A stretch of 64,000 nucleotides of DNA from Mesorhizobium sp. B2-8-5 (GCF_006440675.2 NZ_CP083951.1:4001501-4065500); one strand, 5' to 3'. Positions 8,379-16,768 are shown, counted from the stretch's first letter. Numbers and translations: made by a program. Notes: generated by a model not told the origin, from the letters alone.

Positions 8379-9428
8379 TCAAGGCGCCGTGTTGTAGTCG
8401 ATGACCGTCTGCGGATTTTGCTCGCCGTCATAGGATGCATCAACGTCATACTGGACGAGCGAGAAATCGCCGTTGCGGAAAAGGTAGGTTCCCGATGACG
8501 AGGCATCCCCCACACCACGCCATTTGTTGGATGTGGTGATGGTTTTTGTGTTGTCGTCATAGTCCGAGTTGGTCGCCCAGCCGCTGGTCTTGAACCCGAT
8601 GATATGGATCGATTCGACCTTGCCTTCGCTGTTGTTGTTCTCGTAGCGGATGTCGAGCTCCGGCTCGGTGAACTGCAACTGTGAGACGCCGTTGACGTCG
8701 TCGGTGATGTAGTAGACCGCCGTCTCGTTGTAGGCGGCCATCGAGCAGAAGAAGCGGAACAGCCGCGTCTCGCGCTCCGGGTCGCTGGGCTGGGCGTCCT
8801 TGTCCTTATAGTGGATGGAATGAGCCTCTGGCTCGCCGATCGGCTTGCCGTCAGGATCCTGCTTGTCGCACTGGTCGCCATAGGTGGCGAGGAAGGCTTT
8901 CTTGGCCTGCTCCAATGCCTCGTCCTTCTTCGGCGGCGGCGGACCGTCGCCGCAGCTTGCCGGCACGGCGCTGTCGAAATCCTCGGTCGACGGCTTCAAC
9001 GCGCCCTTGTCGATGAAGATCGGCTGAAAGGGCGGCTCCTGGATCTGCGCATTGACCTGGCGGACCGTGTAGCAGCCGGCGAAAACCTTGGCCTCGCCTT
9101 TCTTGTCGGTCGCCTGGATGGCGACGGGGACGCTGTAATAGATGCTGCCGGCAGCACCGTCCTCCGAGATGGCGCCAGTCTTGACTTCGACGCTGTCGGT
9201 GCCGTCGTAACCCTTGACGAAGGCATTGAAGTCCTTTGCCGGCTTCGTATCGCCGAAATAGCCCCAGGCGCGGGCGAATTCGTGACGGTTGATGGCGCTG
9301 TAAAGCGAGCGGACGACCGCATCGGCGCTTGATCGGTCATCGACATAGGGCGCATCCGCCGCGGACGCGGAATGCGTGAGGCCGGCCAATGAGAAAAAGA
9401 CAGTCGCTGCGAAAGTGGCTCTTTTCAT
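8379..9428 (-). CDS. Exported hypothetical protein, DUF1176-like C-terminus
   Basis: 349 residues with a clear signal peptide (cleavage near SASAADAP). The N-terminal part, DAVVRSLYSAINRHEFARAWGYFGD, looks like an NTF2-like fold used by many exported proteins. The C-terminal third, with FFCSMAAYNETAVYYITDD, GVGDASSSGTYLFRNGDFSLVQYDVDASYDG, resembles DUF1176-type domains in which a Cys-Ala-Tyr-Asn segment is followed by a late GxGD-S-(S/A)-W/Y motif. No enzymatic residues are recognisable and function is unknown; a periplasmic or envelope role is inferred from the signal. It converges on the secreted hydrolase, with only 15 bp between the two stops. Confidence 0.8.
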   Translation of the reverse strand: MKRATFAATVFFSLAGLTHSASAADAPYVDDRSSADAVVRSLYSAINRHEFARAWGYFGDTKPAKDFNAFVKGYDGTDSVEVKTGAISEDGAAGSIYYSVPVAIQATDKKGEAKVFAGCYTVRQVNAQIQEPPFQPIFIDKGALKPSTEDFDSAVPASCGDGPPPPKKDEALEQAKKAFLATYGDQCDKQDPDGKPIGEPEAHSIHYKDKDAQPSDPERETRLFRFFCSMAAYNETAVYYITDDVNGVSQLQFTEPELDIRYENNNSEGKVESIHIIGFKTSGWATNSDYDDNTKTITTSNKWRGVGDASSSGTYLFRNGDFSLVQYDVDASYDGEQNPQTVIDYNTAP

Positions 9429-9569
9429 CGAATCCTCCGCTCGGTAACGAAAATACTACCACGGCGATTGCGGCGGCGCGGTGACGCCATAGCCACGGCC
9501 GCTTGAAGAATCGTGGCGGGAGGCGCTAGTTCACGGCCCGCGGCGCTGGGGCCGCGTGGGAGATACCCC

Positions 9570-10076
9570 GTGACCATTTCCATGTACGACATATCGGTGG
9601 GCGTGTTTTCGGCCAGGCTGAAAGCGCTGGCCAGCGTCTTGACGGCGGCGGAGCAGAATGCCGGCGAGCGCAAGATCGATCCGCAAGTGTTCCTCACCGC
9701 GCGGCTGGCGCCCGATATGTTCGCGCTGACCAGGCAGGTCCAGATCGCCACCGACCATGCCAAGGGCGCGCCGTCGCGGCTGGCCGGCCGCGAGGTGCCG
9801 AAATACGAGGACAATGAAGCGAGCTTTGCCGACCTGCAGGCGCGGATCACCAAGACGCTCGATCATCTGGCGACATTCGCGGCGGCCGATCTGGAAGGAT
9901 CGGAAGACAGGACGGTCGAACTAAGGCTCGGCGGGCGCGAAGCTACGTTGCCCGGCCTGCAGTATCTGCTGCATGTGGCGACGCCGAATTTCTACTTCCA
10001 CGTCACAACCGCCTACGACATCCTGCGCCACAATGGCGTGCCGCTCGGCAAGCAAACTTTCCTCGGAAATCGCTGA
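9570..10076 (+). CDS. DUF1993 domain-containing protein
   Basis: 168 residues from GTG 9570, chosen because GGGAG lies about 8 nt upstream. The opening MTISMYDISVGVFSARLKALASVLTAAE and the central HLATFAAADLEGSEDRTVELR and FYFHVTTAYDILRHNGVPLGKQTFLG match the DUF1993 family, a four-helix DinB-like fold. The conserved His residues in the HVTTAYDILRHNG segment could bind a metal as in DinB proteins. Biological role is unknown. It is followed immediately by a strong bidirectional terminator shared with the convergent DUF1127 gene. Confidence 0.85.
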   Translation: MTISMYDISVGVFSARLKALASVLTAAEQNAGERKIDPQVFLTARLAPDMFALTRQVQIATDHAKGAPSRLAGREVPKYEDNEASFADLQARITKTLDHLATFAAADLEGSEDRTVELRLGGREATLPGLQYLLHVATPNFYFHVTTAYDILRHNGVPLGKQTFLGNR

Positions 10077-10091
10077 CCTTTGAATGGCTTG

Positions 10092-10120
10092 GAGGTTTCC
10101 CAGGCGTCCTGGGAAACCTC
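10092..10120. terminator. Bidirectional rho-independent terminator between DUF1993 and DUF1127 genes
   Basis: A perfect 13-bp inverted repeat (10092-10104 with 10108-10120) closes a 3-nt loop and is followed on the plus strand by TTTGG. It starts 15 bp after the DUF1993 stop and lies 11 bp beyond the stop of the opposing DUF1127 gene, so it can serve both. Confidence 0.85.
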
Positions 10121-10131
10121 TTTGGTTCAGC

Positions 10132-10296
10132 TCAGCGGATCGACATCTCGCGCGCGATGCGCGGAAAATCCGCCGGCTTGATGCCGATATCGGCGCGGTC
10201 CGCATTGCTCATCGCGTTCAGAAGCGCGAGCGCCGAGCGGTAACGCTGGTGTTCCTGCGGCCGTGGCCGAGCGAACATTTCAGTGAAGAACCCCAT
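10132..10296 (-). CDS. DUF1127-like small protein (54 aa)
   Basis: A 54-residue reading frame begins ATG at 10296 and ends TGA at 10132. The protein opens MGFFTEMFARPRPQEHQRYR, continues with SALALLNAMS and ends ADIGIKPADFPRIAREMSIR, matching the C-terminal D-I-G-hydrophobic-x-x-x-(D/E) pattern of DUF1127 proteins. In Agrobacterium and other alphaproteobacteria such small basic proteins act in RNA turnover, phosphate and carbon responses and are often targets of small RNAs. AGGGG lies about 10 nt upstream of the start. It has its own upstream region and a shared terminator, so it is probably a single-gene transcript. Confidence 0.75.
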   Translation of the reverse strand: MGFFTEMFARPRPQEHQRYRSALALLNAMSNADRADIGIKPADFPRIAREMSIR

Positions 10297-10329
10297 GACT
10301 CAGTTGCCCCTGTTGGTCCTCCCGACATC

Positions 10330-10536
10330 ACGATATAGATGATTTGTTAAAATTGTGCAGTGCAGCAATTGCATGGCTGCCATGCCGCACGGAATTTTTT
10401 CCGCCACAATCGATTTTCCGTGAAACTTTTCGGTGGGCTCGACCGTACGCACTCGTGCCGGCACATGGCTGGCTTTTCCTCGCCACTCCTGGCGATCTTG
10501 CCGGACTGCACGAAGAGCAGTCCGGCTTTTTATTTT
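10330..10536 (+). ncRNA. Candidate small RNA ending in a strong terminator
   Basis: About 310 bp between the DUF1127 start and the gene at 10611 contain no convincing coding frame. The stretch ends in a textbook terminator: a perfect 9-bp stem (10501-10509 with 10517-10525) and a T-rich tract (10527-10536) on the plus strand. No upstream plus-strand gene needs this terminator, since the nearest one already ends in the hairpin at 10092, so an independent transcript starting somewhere around 10330-10440 is inferred. The start is not defined. Confidence 0.35.
10501..10536 (+). terminator. Rho-independent terminator
   Basis: CCGGACTGC (10501-10509) pairs perfectly with GCAGTCCGG (10517-10525) over a 7-nt loop and is followed by CTTTTTATTTT. 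It stands 75 bp upstream of the next gene and terminates a plus-strand transcript not accounted for by any gene. Confidence 0.85.
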
Positions 10537-10610
10537 CCGATGTCGTCTTGCCGGGCGAAAAAGCGGCAATTGTTAGCATCGCCAGCATTCATTTTTAACG
10601 AGAGGCTCCT

Positions 10611-11147
10611 ATGTTTGGCGGCATCAATGCATGCCGTCACGACAGGGAGGTTGAGATCGGCACCGGGAACAAGCTCGATTTCGCTTCGTTGCTCGACGAC
10701 CTGATCGTCGCCTCGGAGAAAGGCGAGGACGAGGGCGCCCGGCCCTCTATCCCGTTCGACTATCTGTCCGTGGCCGATGAACTGCATTCCGGCCGCATCA
10801 AGGTCGCCGGCGAGAGCGTCGCCGCCGAATATCGCGAGCAAGGCGCCGACCTTGCGGCCGAGTTCGCGGCACTTCTCGACCAGGCGAAACTGGCTCTTGC
10901 CGGCGAAGAGCACCGGCCGGAGGAAAAGCTGCCGCCGATCGATCCCGAAGCGATTGCCGGCGAGCTCGGCCTCGACCGCCCCGCCAAGAACGCCGATCTC
11001 GGCCGCATCCGCCGTAACTTCGCCTTCGCCAACCATCCGGACCGGGTCGCGCCGCATCTGCGCCAGCGCGCCATGATCCGCATGCAGGTGGCCAATATGC
11101 TGATCGACGAGGCCAAGCGGCGGGCGCTGGCCGGGGCGCGCCGCTAG
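10611..11147 (+). CDS. Degenerate J-domain-like protein
   Basis: 178 residues; the start follows ACGAGAGGCTCCT, giving a GAGG ribosome binding site. The C-terminal 60 residues contain LGRIRRNFAFANHPDRVAPH followed by RQRAMIRMQVANMLIDEAKRR. The HPD tripeptide after a helix rich in basic residues, and the following helix with N-x-x-(I/L)-D-E-A, reproduce helices II-III of a J domain, so the protein may stimulate a DnaK-type chaperone. The N-terminal two thirds is acidic and not recognised. It is not a full DnaJ: there is no zinc-finger or Gly/Phe region. The family seems restricted to rhizobia (from memory). Confidence 0.65.
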   Translation: MFGGINACRHDREVEIGTGNKLDFASLLDDLIVASEKGEDEGARPSIPFDYLSVADELHSGRIKVAGESVAAEYREQGADLAAEFAALLDQAKLALAGEEHRPEEKLPPIDPEAIAGELGLDRPAKNADLGRIRRNFAFANHPDRVAPHLRQRAMIRMQVANMLIDEAKRRALAGARR

Positions 11148-11263
11148 CCGCGCAATTCACTCAAAAGTCGAAGACAGCGGGCTTGGAGAAACTCCGGCCT
11201 TTGCTTTATGCTTGAACTTCCTCCCCGCGCAGCTCGCGCAAAAACTCCCGCCGGAGACATTCC

Positions 11264-12331
11264 ATGCATAAACGCCGCCTCGGTCGGACCGATCTCCTTG
11301 TTTCGCAAATCTGTCTCGGTTCGATGACGTGGGGCCAGCAGAACAGCGAGGCCGAAGGTCATGCGCAGATGGATCTGGCGTTCTCGCGAGGGGTGAATTT
11401 CATCGACACGGCCGAGCTTTACCCGATCCCGCCCAAGGCGGAGACGCAAGGGCGAACCGAGAGGATCATCGGCAGCTGGATGAAGGCCAACGGCAACCGC
11501 GACAAGGTCATCCTCGCCTCGAAGGTCGTCGGCCGCACCGCCAACGCGTGGTTCCGGGGCGATCGTCCGTCGAAGCTGGTGCGCGCGGATATCTTCGACG
11601 CGGTCGAGAAATCGCTGGCCAAGCTCGGCACCGACTATATCGACCTCTATCAGATCCACTGGCCGGACCGGGACATCCCGTGGGGCTCGAATCCGACGCG
11701 CGTTGGAGCAGTGGCGCGGCGCGCGGATGCGGCAGGCGCTCTGGGAGACGAGACGCCGATTGCCGAAACGCTCTCCGTCTTCGAGGAACTGGTGAGGGCG
11801 GGCAAGATCCGCCATCTCGGCCTCTCGAACGAAAGCTCCTGGGGCGTCATGCGCTTCGTCTTCGAAGCGGAAAAGGGGACCAGTCCGCGCATCGCCTCGC
11901 TGCAGAACGCTTACAGCCTCGTCAACCGCACCTTCGAGGTGAACCTTGCCGAGGTCTGCGAGCGCGAGGAGATCGCGTTTCTTCCCTATTCGCCGCTTGC
12001 ACAGGGCTATCTCACCGGCAAATACAATCATGGCGCGCGACCGCAGGGCTCGCGCTCGCAGCTCTTCAATCGCGGCCAGCGCTACGAGACGCCGAATGCG
12101 GCGGAAGTGCTGCTGGAATACACCGAGCTGGCGCGCTCCTTCAGCATGGAGCCAGCACTTTTCGCCAACGCCTATGTGGCGAGCCGGCCCTTCGTGACCG
12201 CGAACATCGTCGGCGCGACCACGATCGCGCAGCTCGATATGGCGCTGTCCTCGGCCGTCGTCAGCTGGACCGAAGAGATGCAGAAAGCGGTCGACGCCAT
12301 CCATCAGCGTGTCGGCAATCCGTGCCCGTGA
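11264..12331 (+). CDS. Aldo/keto reductase (Tas-like)
   Basis: 355 residues. The N-terminus (LGRTDLLVSQICLGSMTWG) and the catalytic region (FIDTAELYP with Asp and Tyr; ASKVVG with Lys; LYQIHWPDR with His) fit the aldo/keto reductase tetrad. The C-terminal NAD(P)-binding segment VTANIVGATTIAQLDMAL is also present. The insertion DIPWGSNPTRVGAVARRADAAG is as in Tas-type proteins, which are about this length. Substrate unknown. The upstream 116 bp are free of genes and GCCGGAGAC precedes the ATG, so the ribosome binding site is strong. It is followed 34 bp later by a class V aminotransferase-like gene and the two may form an operon. Confidence 0.9.
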   Translation: MHKRRLGRTDLLVSQICLGSMTWGQQNSEAEGHAQMDLAFSRGVNFIDTAELYPIPPKAETQGRTERIIGSWMKANGNRDKVILASKVVGRTANAWFRGDRPSKLVRADIFDAVEKSLAKLGTDYIDLYQIHWPDRDIPWGSNPTRVGAVARRADAAGALGDETPIAETLSVFEELVRAGKIRHLGLSNESSWGVMRFVFEAEKGTSPRIASLQNAYSLVNRTFEVNLAEVCEREEIAFLPYSPLAQGYLTGKYNHGARPQGSRSQLFNRGQRYETPNAAEVLLEYTELARSFSMEPALFANAYVASRPFVTANIVGATTIAQLDMALSSAVVSWTEEMQKAVDAIHQRVGNPCP

Positions 12332-12365
12332 TCGGGAATCGTTAAAAAACAAGAGGATGGACACG

Positions 12366-13634
12366 ATGGCAGAGTTTCCGATCGAGGCCGTGCGCGGCAG
12401 ATTTCCGGCGCTTTCGCTGGCCGATGACGGTCGCCGGCGCATCTATCTCGACAATCCCGCCGGCACACAGGTGCCGCTGGCGGTGGCGGAGGCGGTGTCG
12501 CGCTGCCTGCTGTCGACCAATGCCAATCTCGGCGGTTTCTTCGCAACGACGCTCGCGGCGCAGCAAGTGGTCGACGAGGCCCATGCGGCGATGGCCGATT
12601 TCCTCAATGCCGCGAGCGCCGAGGAGATCGTCATCGGCGCCAACATGACGACGCTGACCTACCATATGTCGCGCACGCTCGGCCGCACGATGAAGGCCGG
12701 CGACGAGATCATCGTCACGCGCATGGACCACGAGGGCAATGTTTCGCCATGGCTGCAACTTGCCGAGGATCTCGGCCTGGTCGTGCGCTTCCTGCCGTTC
12801 GACGAGCGGAGCTGGCAGGTGGAGGAGGCGGCGCTGAAGGCGCTGCTTTCGGAGAAAACGCGCCTTGTCGCGTTGAACTATGCCTCGAACCTCACCGGCT
12901 CGATCAATCGCGTGAAAGCGCTGACGGCGATTGCCAGGCAGGCCGGCGCGCTGGTCTATGTCGATGCCGTGCAGTTCGCACCGCACGGGCTGATCGACGT
13001 GCAGGAACTCGGCTGCGATTTCCTGATCTGCTCGGCCTATAAATTCTTCGGGCCACATGTGGGCATATTGTGGGGCCGCCGCGACGTCCTCGATACGCTG
13101 AAACCCTACAAATGCCGCTGTTCTTCGAACGTCCTGCCCGAACGGTTCGAACTCGGCACGCCGCAGATCGAGCTGATGGCCGGGCTGACGGCGGCAATCG
13201 ACTATTTTGCAGCTCTCGGCGCTGCCGCCGGCGAGGACGGCTCGCGGCGGCAGCTGATCGCCAAGGCGTTCGAGGTGTCGATCGCTTACGAGAACGCGCT
13301 GGCCTGGCAACTGATCGAAGGCCTGTCCGATATCGAAGGCCTGATCATCCATGGCATCACCGATCCGGAACGGCTTACCGAGCGGGTGCCGACCATTTCC
13401 TTCACCGTCGAAGGCATCGAGCCGGAAACGATCGTGCGGCAGATGAATACCGAAAACATCTTCCTGTGGTCAGGCCACAACTATGCGTGGGAGGTCGTCC
13501 ACCAGCTTGGCATACCGGCCGAGCAGGGCGTCGTGCGTATCGGCATCGCGCATTACAACACGGCGGCCGAGATCGAAGAGACGCTGGAAAGCGTGCATCG
13601 CGTGATCGCGATGCTGCGGCAGCAGCGTTCCTAA
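12366..13634 (+). CDS. Cysteine desulfurase-like class V aminotransferase lacking the catalytic Cys
   Basis: 422 residues from ATG 12366, chosen over ATG 12357 because AGAGGA lies directly against the earlier one and about 8 nt from the later. The PLP fold is intact: RIYLDNPAGTQVP near the N-terminus, ANMTTLTYH, the DAVQFAPH segment, and the Schiff-base Lys in ICSAYKFFGPHVG. The loop that carries the active-site Cys in SufS/CsdA (RxGHHCAQP-like) reads WSGHNYAWEVV here, without any Cys, so persulfide formation is not expected. It resembles the VC1184-type clade of uncharacterised class V enzymes. Possible role: isomerase or lyase on an amino acid. Its stop lies 6 bp from the stop of the convergent amidohydrolase gene. 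Confidence 0.88.
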   Translation: MAEFPIEAVRGRFPALSLADDGRRRIYLDNPAGTQVPLAVAEAVSRCLLSTNANLGGFFATTLAAQQVVDEAHAAMADFLNAASAEEIVIGANMTTLTYHMSRTLGRTMKAGDEIIVTRMDHEGNVSPWLQLAEDLGLVVRFLPFDERSWQVEEAALKALLSEKTRLVALNYASNLTGSINRVKALTAIARQAGALVYVDAVQFAPHGLIDVQELGCDFLICSAYKFFGPHVGILWGRRDVLDTLKPYKCRCSSNVLPERFELGTPQIELMAGLTAAIDYFAALGAAAGEDGSRRQLIAKAFEVSIAYENALAWQLIEGLSDIEGLIIHGITDPERLTERVPTISFTVEGIEPETIVRQMNTENIFLWSGHNYAWEVVHQLGIPAEQGVVRIGIAHYNTAAEIEETLESVHRVIAMLRQQRS

Positions 13635-13640
13635 GGCTAT

Positions 13641-14669
13641 CTAACCCTGCTTGCTGCCGAAGCCGGTCAGGAAAGCGGTGAGGTTGTCGCCGAGCGCATC
13701 GCAGAGATAGCCGCCTTCCTGGACGATGACCGTCGGCAGGCCAAGTCCGGCTATCGCTTCGCCGATGCGCGAGAAACCCGGCGTCGTCACCGACAGGCCG
13801 CCGAACGGATCGCCCTCGAAAGCGTCGAGGCCGAGCGCCACCACCAGCGCTTCCGGCGCGAAGGCGCGGATGCGCTGGAATGCTATCACCAGCGCTTCGA
13901 GAAAGGCCGCATCGCCGGATTTGCGCGGCAGCGGCAGGTTGAGATTGTAGCCGAGGCCGGGGCCTTCGCCGCGCTCGTCGGCATGTCCCCAGAAGAACGG
14001 GTAGAAGCGCACCGGATCGGCGTGCAGCGAGACGGTCAGCACGTCGGGGCGGGCGTAGAAGATGCCTTGCGTGCCGTTGCCGTGATGCAGGTCGACATCG
14101 AGGATGGCGACGCGCGCGGCGCTCTTGCGCAGCACCTGCGCGGCGACAGCCGAATTGTTGATGAAGCAGAAGCCGCCCGCGACATCGGCGAAGGCGTGAT
14201 GGCCTGGCGGGCGGCAAAGCGCATAGGCCGACGGTGCTCCGGCCATCACCGCTTCAGCGGCCTCCACCGCGCTCCAGGCGCTCCACAGCGCGCTGTTCCA
14301 GGTCTCGGCCGAGATCGGGCAGGCGGTGTCGGCCATGTGGTAGCCGGCCTGGCCGACAGCCGAGGCCGGATAGGAGCCGTCGCGGGCGATCGGGTGGATG
14401 TTCGGGATGACTTCCGCCGAGGCGCCTTCGATGCGCTGCCAGCGCGGAAAAATGTGCTCGAGGAAGTCGAGATATTCGGGCGTATGCACCGCCGCGATCG
14501 GGCCAAGCCCATGATTCCCTGGACGTTCGACCGTCAAGCCGGCAGATATTGCGCCGGCTAATAATCTCTCGACCCGTTCCGGCTTTTCCGGGTTGGGCTG
14601 CGGTGCGCCGCTGGAGAGGAAAGCCTTGGGGTCGTGGCGTTTCTGCTCTTCGGCGTAGAAGGTTTTCAT
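13641..14669 (-). CDS. Histone deacetylase family protein, acetylpolyamine amidohydrolase-like
   Basis: 342 residues. Zinc and catalytic motifs of the HDAC/arginase fold are present in order: RPPGHHA (catalytic His pair), FCFINNSAVAAQ, DVDLHHGNGTQ (zinc-binding Asp and His), ALGLDAFEGDPFGGLSV (second zinc Asp) and VIVQEGGY. The N-terminal MKTFYAEEQKRHDPKAFL is typical of bacterial acetylpolyamine amidohydrolases, which remove acetyl groups from acetylputrescine or similar. ATG 14669 is preferred since GGAGGA sits 6 nt upstream; ATG 14675 would overlap the GNAT stop (ATGA). The upstream GNAT gene is co-oriented and coupled, suggesting an acetylation/deacetylation pair acting on an amine (inference). 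Confidence 0.9.
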   Translation of the reverse strand: MKTFYAEEQKRHDPKAFLSSGAPQPNPEKPERVERLLAGAISAGLTVERPGNHGLGPIAAVHTPEYLDFLEHIFPRWQRIEGASAEVIPNIHPIARDGSYPASAVGQAGYHMADTACPISAETWNSALWSAWSAVEAAEAVMAGAPSAYALCRPPGHHAFADVAGGFCFINNSAVAAQVLRKSAARVAILDVDLHHGNGTQGIFYARPDVLTVSLHADPVRFYPFFWGHADERGEGPGLGYNLNLPLPRKSGDAAFLEALVIAFQRIRAFAPEALVVALGLDAFEGDPFGGLSVTTPGFSRIGEAIAGLGLPTVIVQEGGYLCDALGDNLTAFLTGFGSKQG

Positions 14670-14671
14670 CG

Positions 14672-15163
14672 TCATTCCTCCGGCATATCGGCAAAGGCGA
14701 AAAAGGCATCGCCGACGATCTTCTGCACCTGCTCGTAGCTCGACCAGCCGATGCCCAGTCTTTCGTAGAAGGCCCTGGCGGTCTCGTTGTCGGTATCGAC
14801 GGACAGCCTCAGATAGACCCCGCCCGCCACGCGGCATTCCTTGGCTACGCGTCGAAGCAGCTTTTCGCCGATCCGGCGGCCGCGGAAGCGATCCTCGACG
14901 TATAGGTCCTGCACATAGACGCCAGGACGGCCCATCCAGGTCGAGAAGATCGGAAAATGCAGGCAAAGCCCGGCGAATTCGCCGTCGATCTCGGCGATCA
15001 GGGTCGAGAAAGCGGGCTTTTCGCCGAAGCCGTAGCGGCGGAGGTCGTCCGGTGTCGAGGTGACTTCCTGATGCGCGCCGATGTGGGTGCCGAGGCGCAG
15101 CAGGGCGGCATGAATGGTTTCGACATCGTCAATGGTGCCGGGGCGGAGGACAATCGTGCTCAC
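14672..15163 (-). CDS. GNAT family N-acetyltransferase
   Basis: About 163 residues from GTG 15163. It opens STIVLRPGTIDDVETIHAALLRLG and has the acetyl-CoA binding region VYVQDLYVEDRFRGRRIGEKLLRRVA (V-x-x-x-x-R-x-x-G/R-I-G), then LRLSVDTDNETARAFYERLGI, matching diamine acetyltransferase-like GNAT proteins. Reading further upstream is possible but enters a repetitive palindromic element (15183-15340), so those residues are not considered real; the repeat therefore sits in the promoter or leader. No strong ribosome binding site is visible at 15163, leaving the start somewhat uncertain. The stop overlaps the possible ATG of the deacetylase gene. Confidence 0.85.
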   Translation of the reverse strand: MSTIVLRPGTIDDVETIHAALLRLGTHIGAHQEVTSTPDDLRRYGFGEKPAFSTLIAEIDGEFAGLCLHFPIFSTWMGRPGVYVQDLYVEDRFRGRRIGEKLLRRVAKECRVAGGVYLRLSVDTDNETARAFYERLGIGWSSYEQVQKIVGDAFFAFADMPEE

Positions 15164-15182
15164 GACAAATACGGCGCCCAGG

Positions 15183-15340
15183 CACCCCCCTCTGTCCTGC
15201 CGGACATCTCCCCCGCATGGGGGGAGATTGGCAGCTTGGGCCATATCGCCCATCCTGCACCGTCGGAAATTGGCGAAAGCGAAAAACACGGCTGATCTCC
15301 CCCCTTGCGGGGGAGATGTCCGGCAGGACAGAGGGGGGTG
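15183..15340. repeat. Palindromic element with perfect 32-bp terminal inverted repeats
   Basis: Positions 15183-15214 are the exact reverse complement of 15309-15340. Each arm is continued inward by a short GC-rich hairpin (about 15208-15227 and 15297-15315). The 94-bp interior has no gene. The element looks like a small non-autonomous mobile or REP-type repeat of rhizobial genomes; it separates the GNAT gene from the aminotransferase gene. Confidence 0.85.
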
Positions 15341-15385
15341 CGAAGGATCGCAAACATCTCAGGATGGCTCAAACGTTGCCCGGCC

Positions 15386-16768
15386 TCAGCCTTCCACCGG
15401 CAGATCGAGTTCCTCCGCCAGCGCCTGCAGCGAGTCGCCGATGATGGCGATCATCTCGGCGATCTGCTCGGCTGTAATGATCATCGGCGGCGCCACCATG
15501 AAATTGTCGCCGTCGATACCGCCCTTGACCTTGCGGCCATAGATGATGAGGCCGCGCGCATAGGCGTGATCGAGCAGGCGCTGCGTCGCCTTGCTGGCCG
15601 GGTCGATTGGCTTCAGCGTCTCCGGATCGGCGACCATTTCGGCGCCGGTGAGCAGGCCCTTGCCGCGCACGTCGGCGATGAAGGGGAAGCGCTTTTGCAA
15701 GCCCTTCAACTCCGCCATCAGCACGTCACCCATGGCGGCGGCGTTGGCGATGAGATCGAGCCGGTCCATCTCGCCAAGCACGGCGAGGCCGGCGGCGCAG
15801 GCGAGCGGATTGCCGGCATAGGTGTGCCCATGCTGGAAGCCGCCCGAGGCAAGCAGCGGCTCGACCAGGCGCATCGGCGCGGCAAGAGCGCCGAGCGGCG
15901 CGTAGCCCGAGCCCAGTCCCTTCGAGAGCGCGACGATGTCAGGCCGGCAGTTCCAGTGGTCGCCGCCGAGGAATTTGCCTGTCCTGCCGGCGCCGCTCAT
16001 CACCTCGTCATGGATCAGAAGGATGCCGTAGCGGTCGCAGATTTCGCGGATGCGCGGATAATAGCTGTCGGGCGCGACAAGGGCAGCCGTTGCCGCACCG
16101 CCGATCGGCTCCATGATGAAGGCTAAAACGCTTTCCGGGCCTTCGGCGAGAATCTTCTCCTCCAGCATGTCGGCATAGCGGATGCCGCGCTGTTCCATCG
16201 TCAGGTTGTCGCGGTCGCGCCAGGCGGTCGGCGCCGGCACGGTGGGCATGACCCGCATCATCGGCGTGAAGGTTTCGGCGAGCGCATCGTCGCCGGTGAT
16301 GGAGAGCGAGCCCAGCGTGCCACCATGGTAGGAGGGGAAGCGGGTGATCACCTTCCAGCGCTTCGGCTGGCCGGTGGCGACCGCCCACTGGCGGGCGAGC
16401 TTTATGCAGGATTCGGTCGCTTCCGAGCCACCGGAAACGAAGAAGATGCGGTCCATGCCTTCGGGAAGCTTTCCGGCCAGCGCGCGCGCAAGCTCTTCGG
16501 CCGGCTCGTTCTCGAAATGCAGCCGGTATGCAAAGGTGGTCTTGTCCATCTGCCGCTTCATGGCGTCGAGCACGTTGCGGTTGGAATGACCGATATTGGC
16601 GACCATCGGTCCGCTCGAGCCGTCGATGAAGCGGCGCCCATCCTGCGTCCAGAAATAGATGCCCTCGGCGCGATCGACGAGCGGCCGGCGCAGGCTGGAC
16701 AGATAGAACAGATGCGATGGCGGCCGCGTTTCGATTTCGGGCGAGGGCTTGGCTTGCAGCTTCGACAT
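15386..16768 (-). CDS. Aspartate aminotransferase family protein (class III PLP aminotransferase)
   Basis: 460 residues. Class III hallmarks: DGSSGPMVANIGHSN in the N-terminal region, FVSGGSEATESCIKLAR (phosphate-binding), YHGGTLGSLS, the aspartate contacting PLP in ILLIHDEVMSGAGRTGK, the Schiff-base Lys in VALSKGLGSGYAPLGAL, and HGHTYAGNPLACAAGLAVL. Such enzymes transfer amino groups between an omega-amino donor (for example a diamine, beta-alanine or GABA) and a keto acid. Start ATG 16768 lies 1 bp after the stop of the dimethylformamidase-like gene, so the two are co-transcribed. Substrate is not predictable, but the neighbours suggest amine or amide degradation. Confidence 0.9.
   Translation of the reverse strand: MSKLQAKPSPEIETRPPSHLFYLSSLRRPLVDRAEGIYFWTQDGRRFIDGSSGPMVANIGHSNRNVLDAMKRQMDKTTFAYRLHFENEPAEELARALAGKLPEGMDRIFFVSGGSEATESCIKLARQWAVATGQPKRWKVITRFPSYHGGTLGSLSITGDDALAETFTPMMRVMPTVPAPTAWRDRDNLTMEQRGIRYADMLEEKILAEGPESVLAFIMEPIGGAATAALVAPDSYYPRIREICDRYGILLIHDEVMSGAGRTGKFLGGDHWNCRPDIVALSKGLGSGYAPLGALAAPMRLVEPLLASGGFQHGHTYAGNPLACAAGLAVLGEMDRLDLIANAAAMGDVLMAELKGLQKRFPFIADVRGKGLLTGAEMVADPETLKPIDPASKATQRLLDHAYARGLIIYGRKVKGGIDGDNFMVAPPMIITAEQIAEMIAIIGDSLQALAEELDLPVEG

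Noticed and set aside
15164..15289. N-terminal extension of the GNAT protein
   Set aside because: The extra codons translate the palindromic repeat element, so they are not part of the conserved protein.
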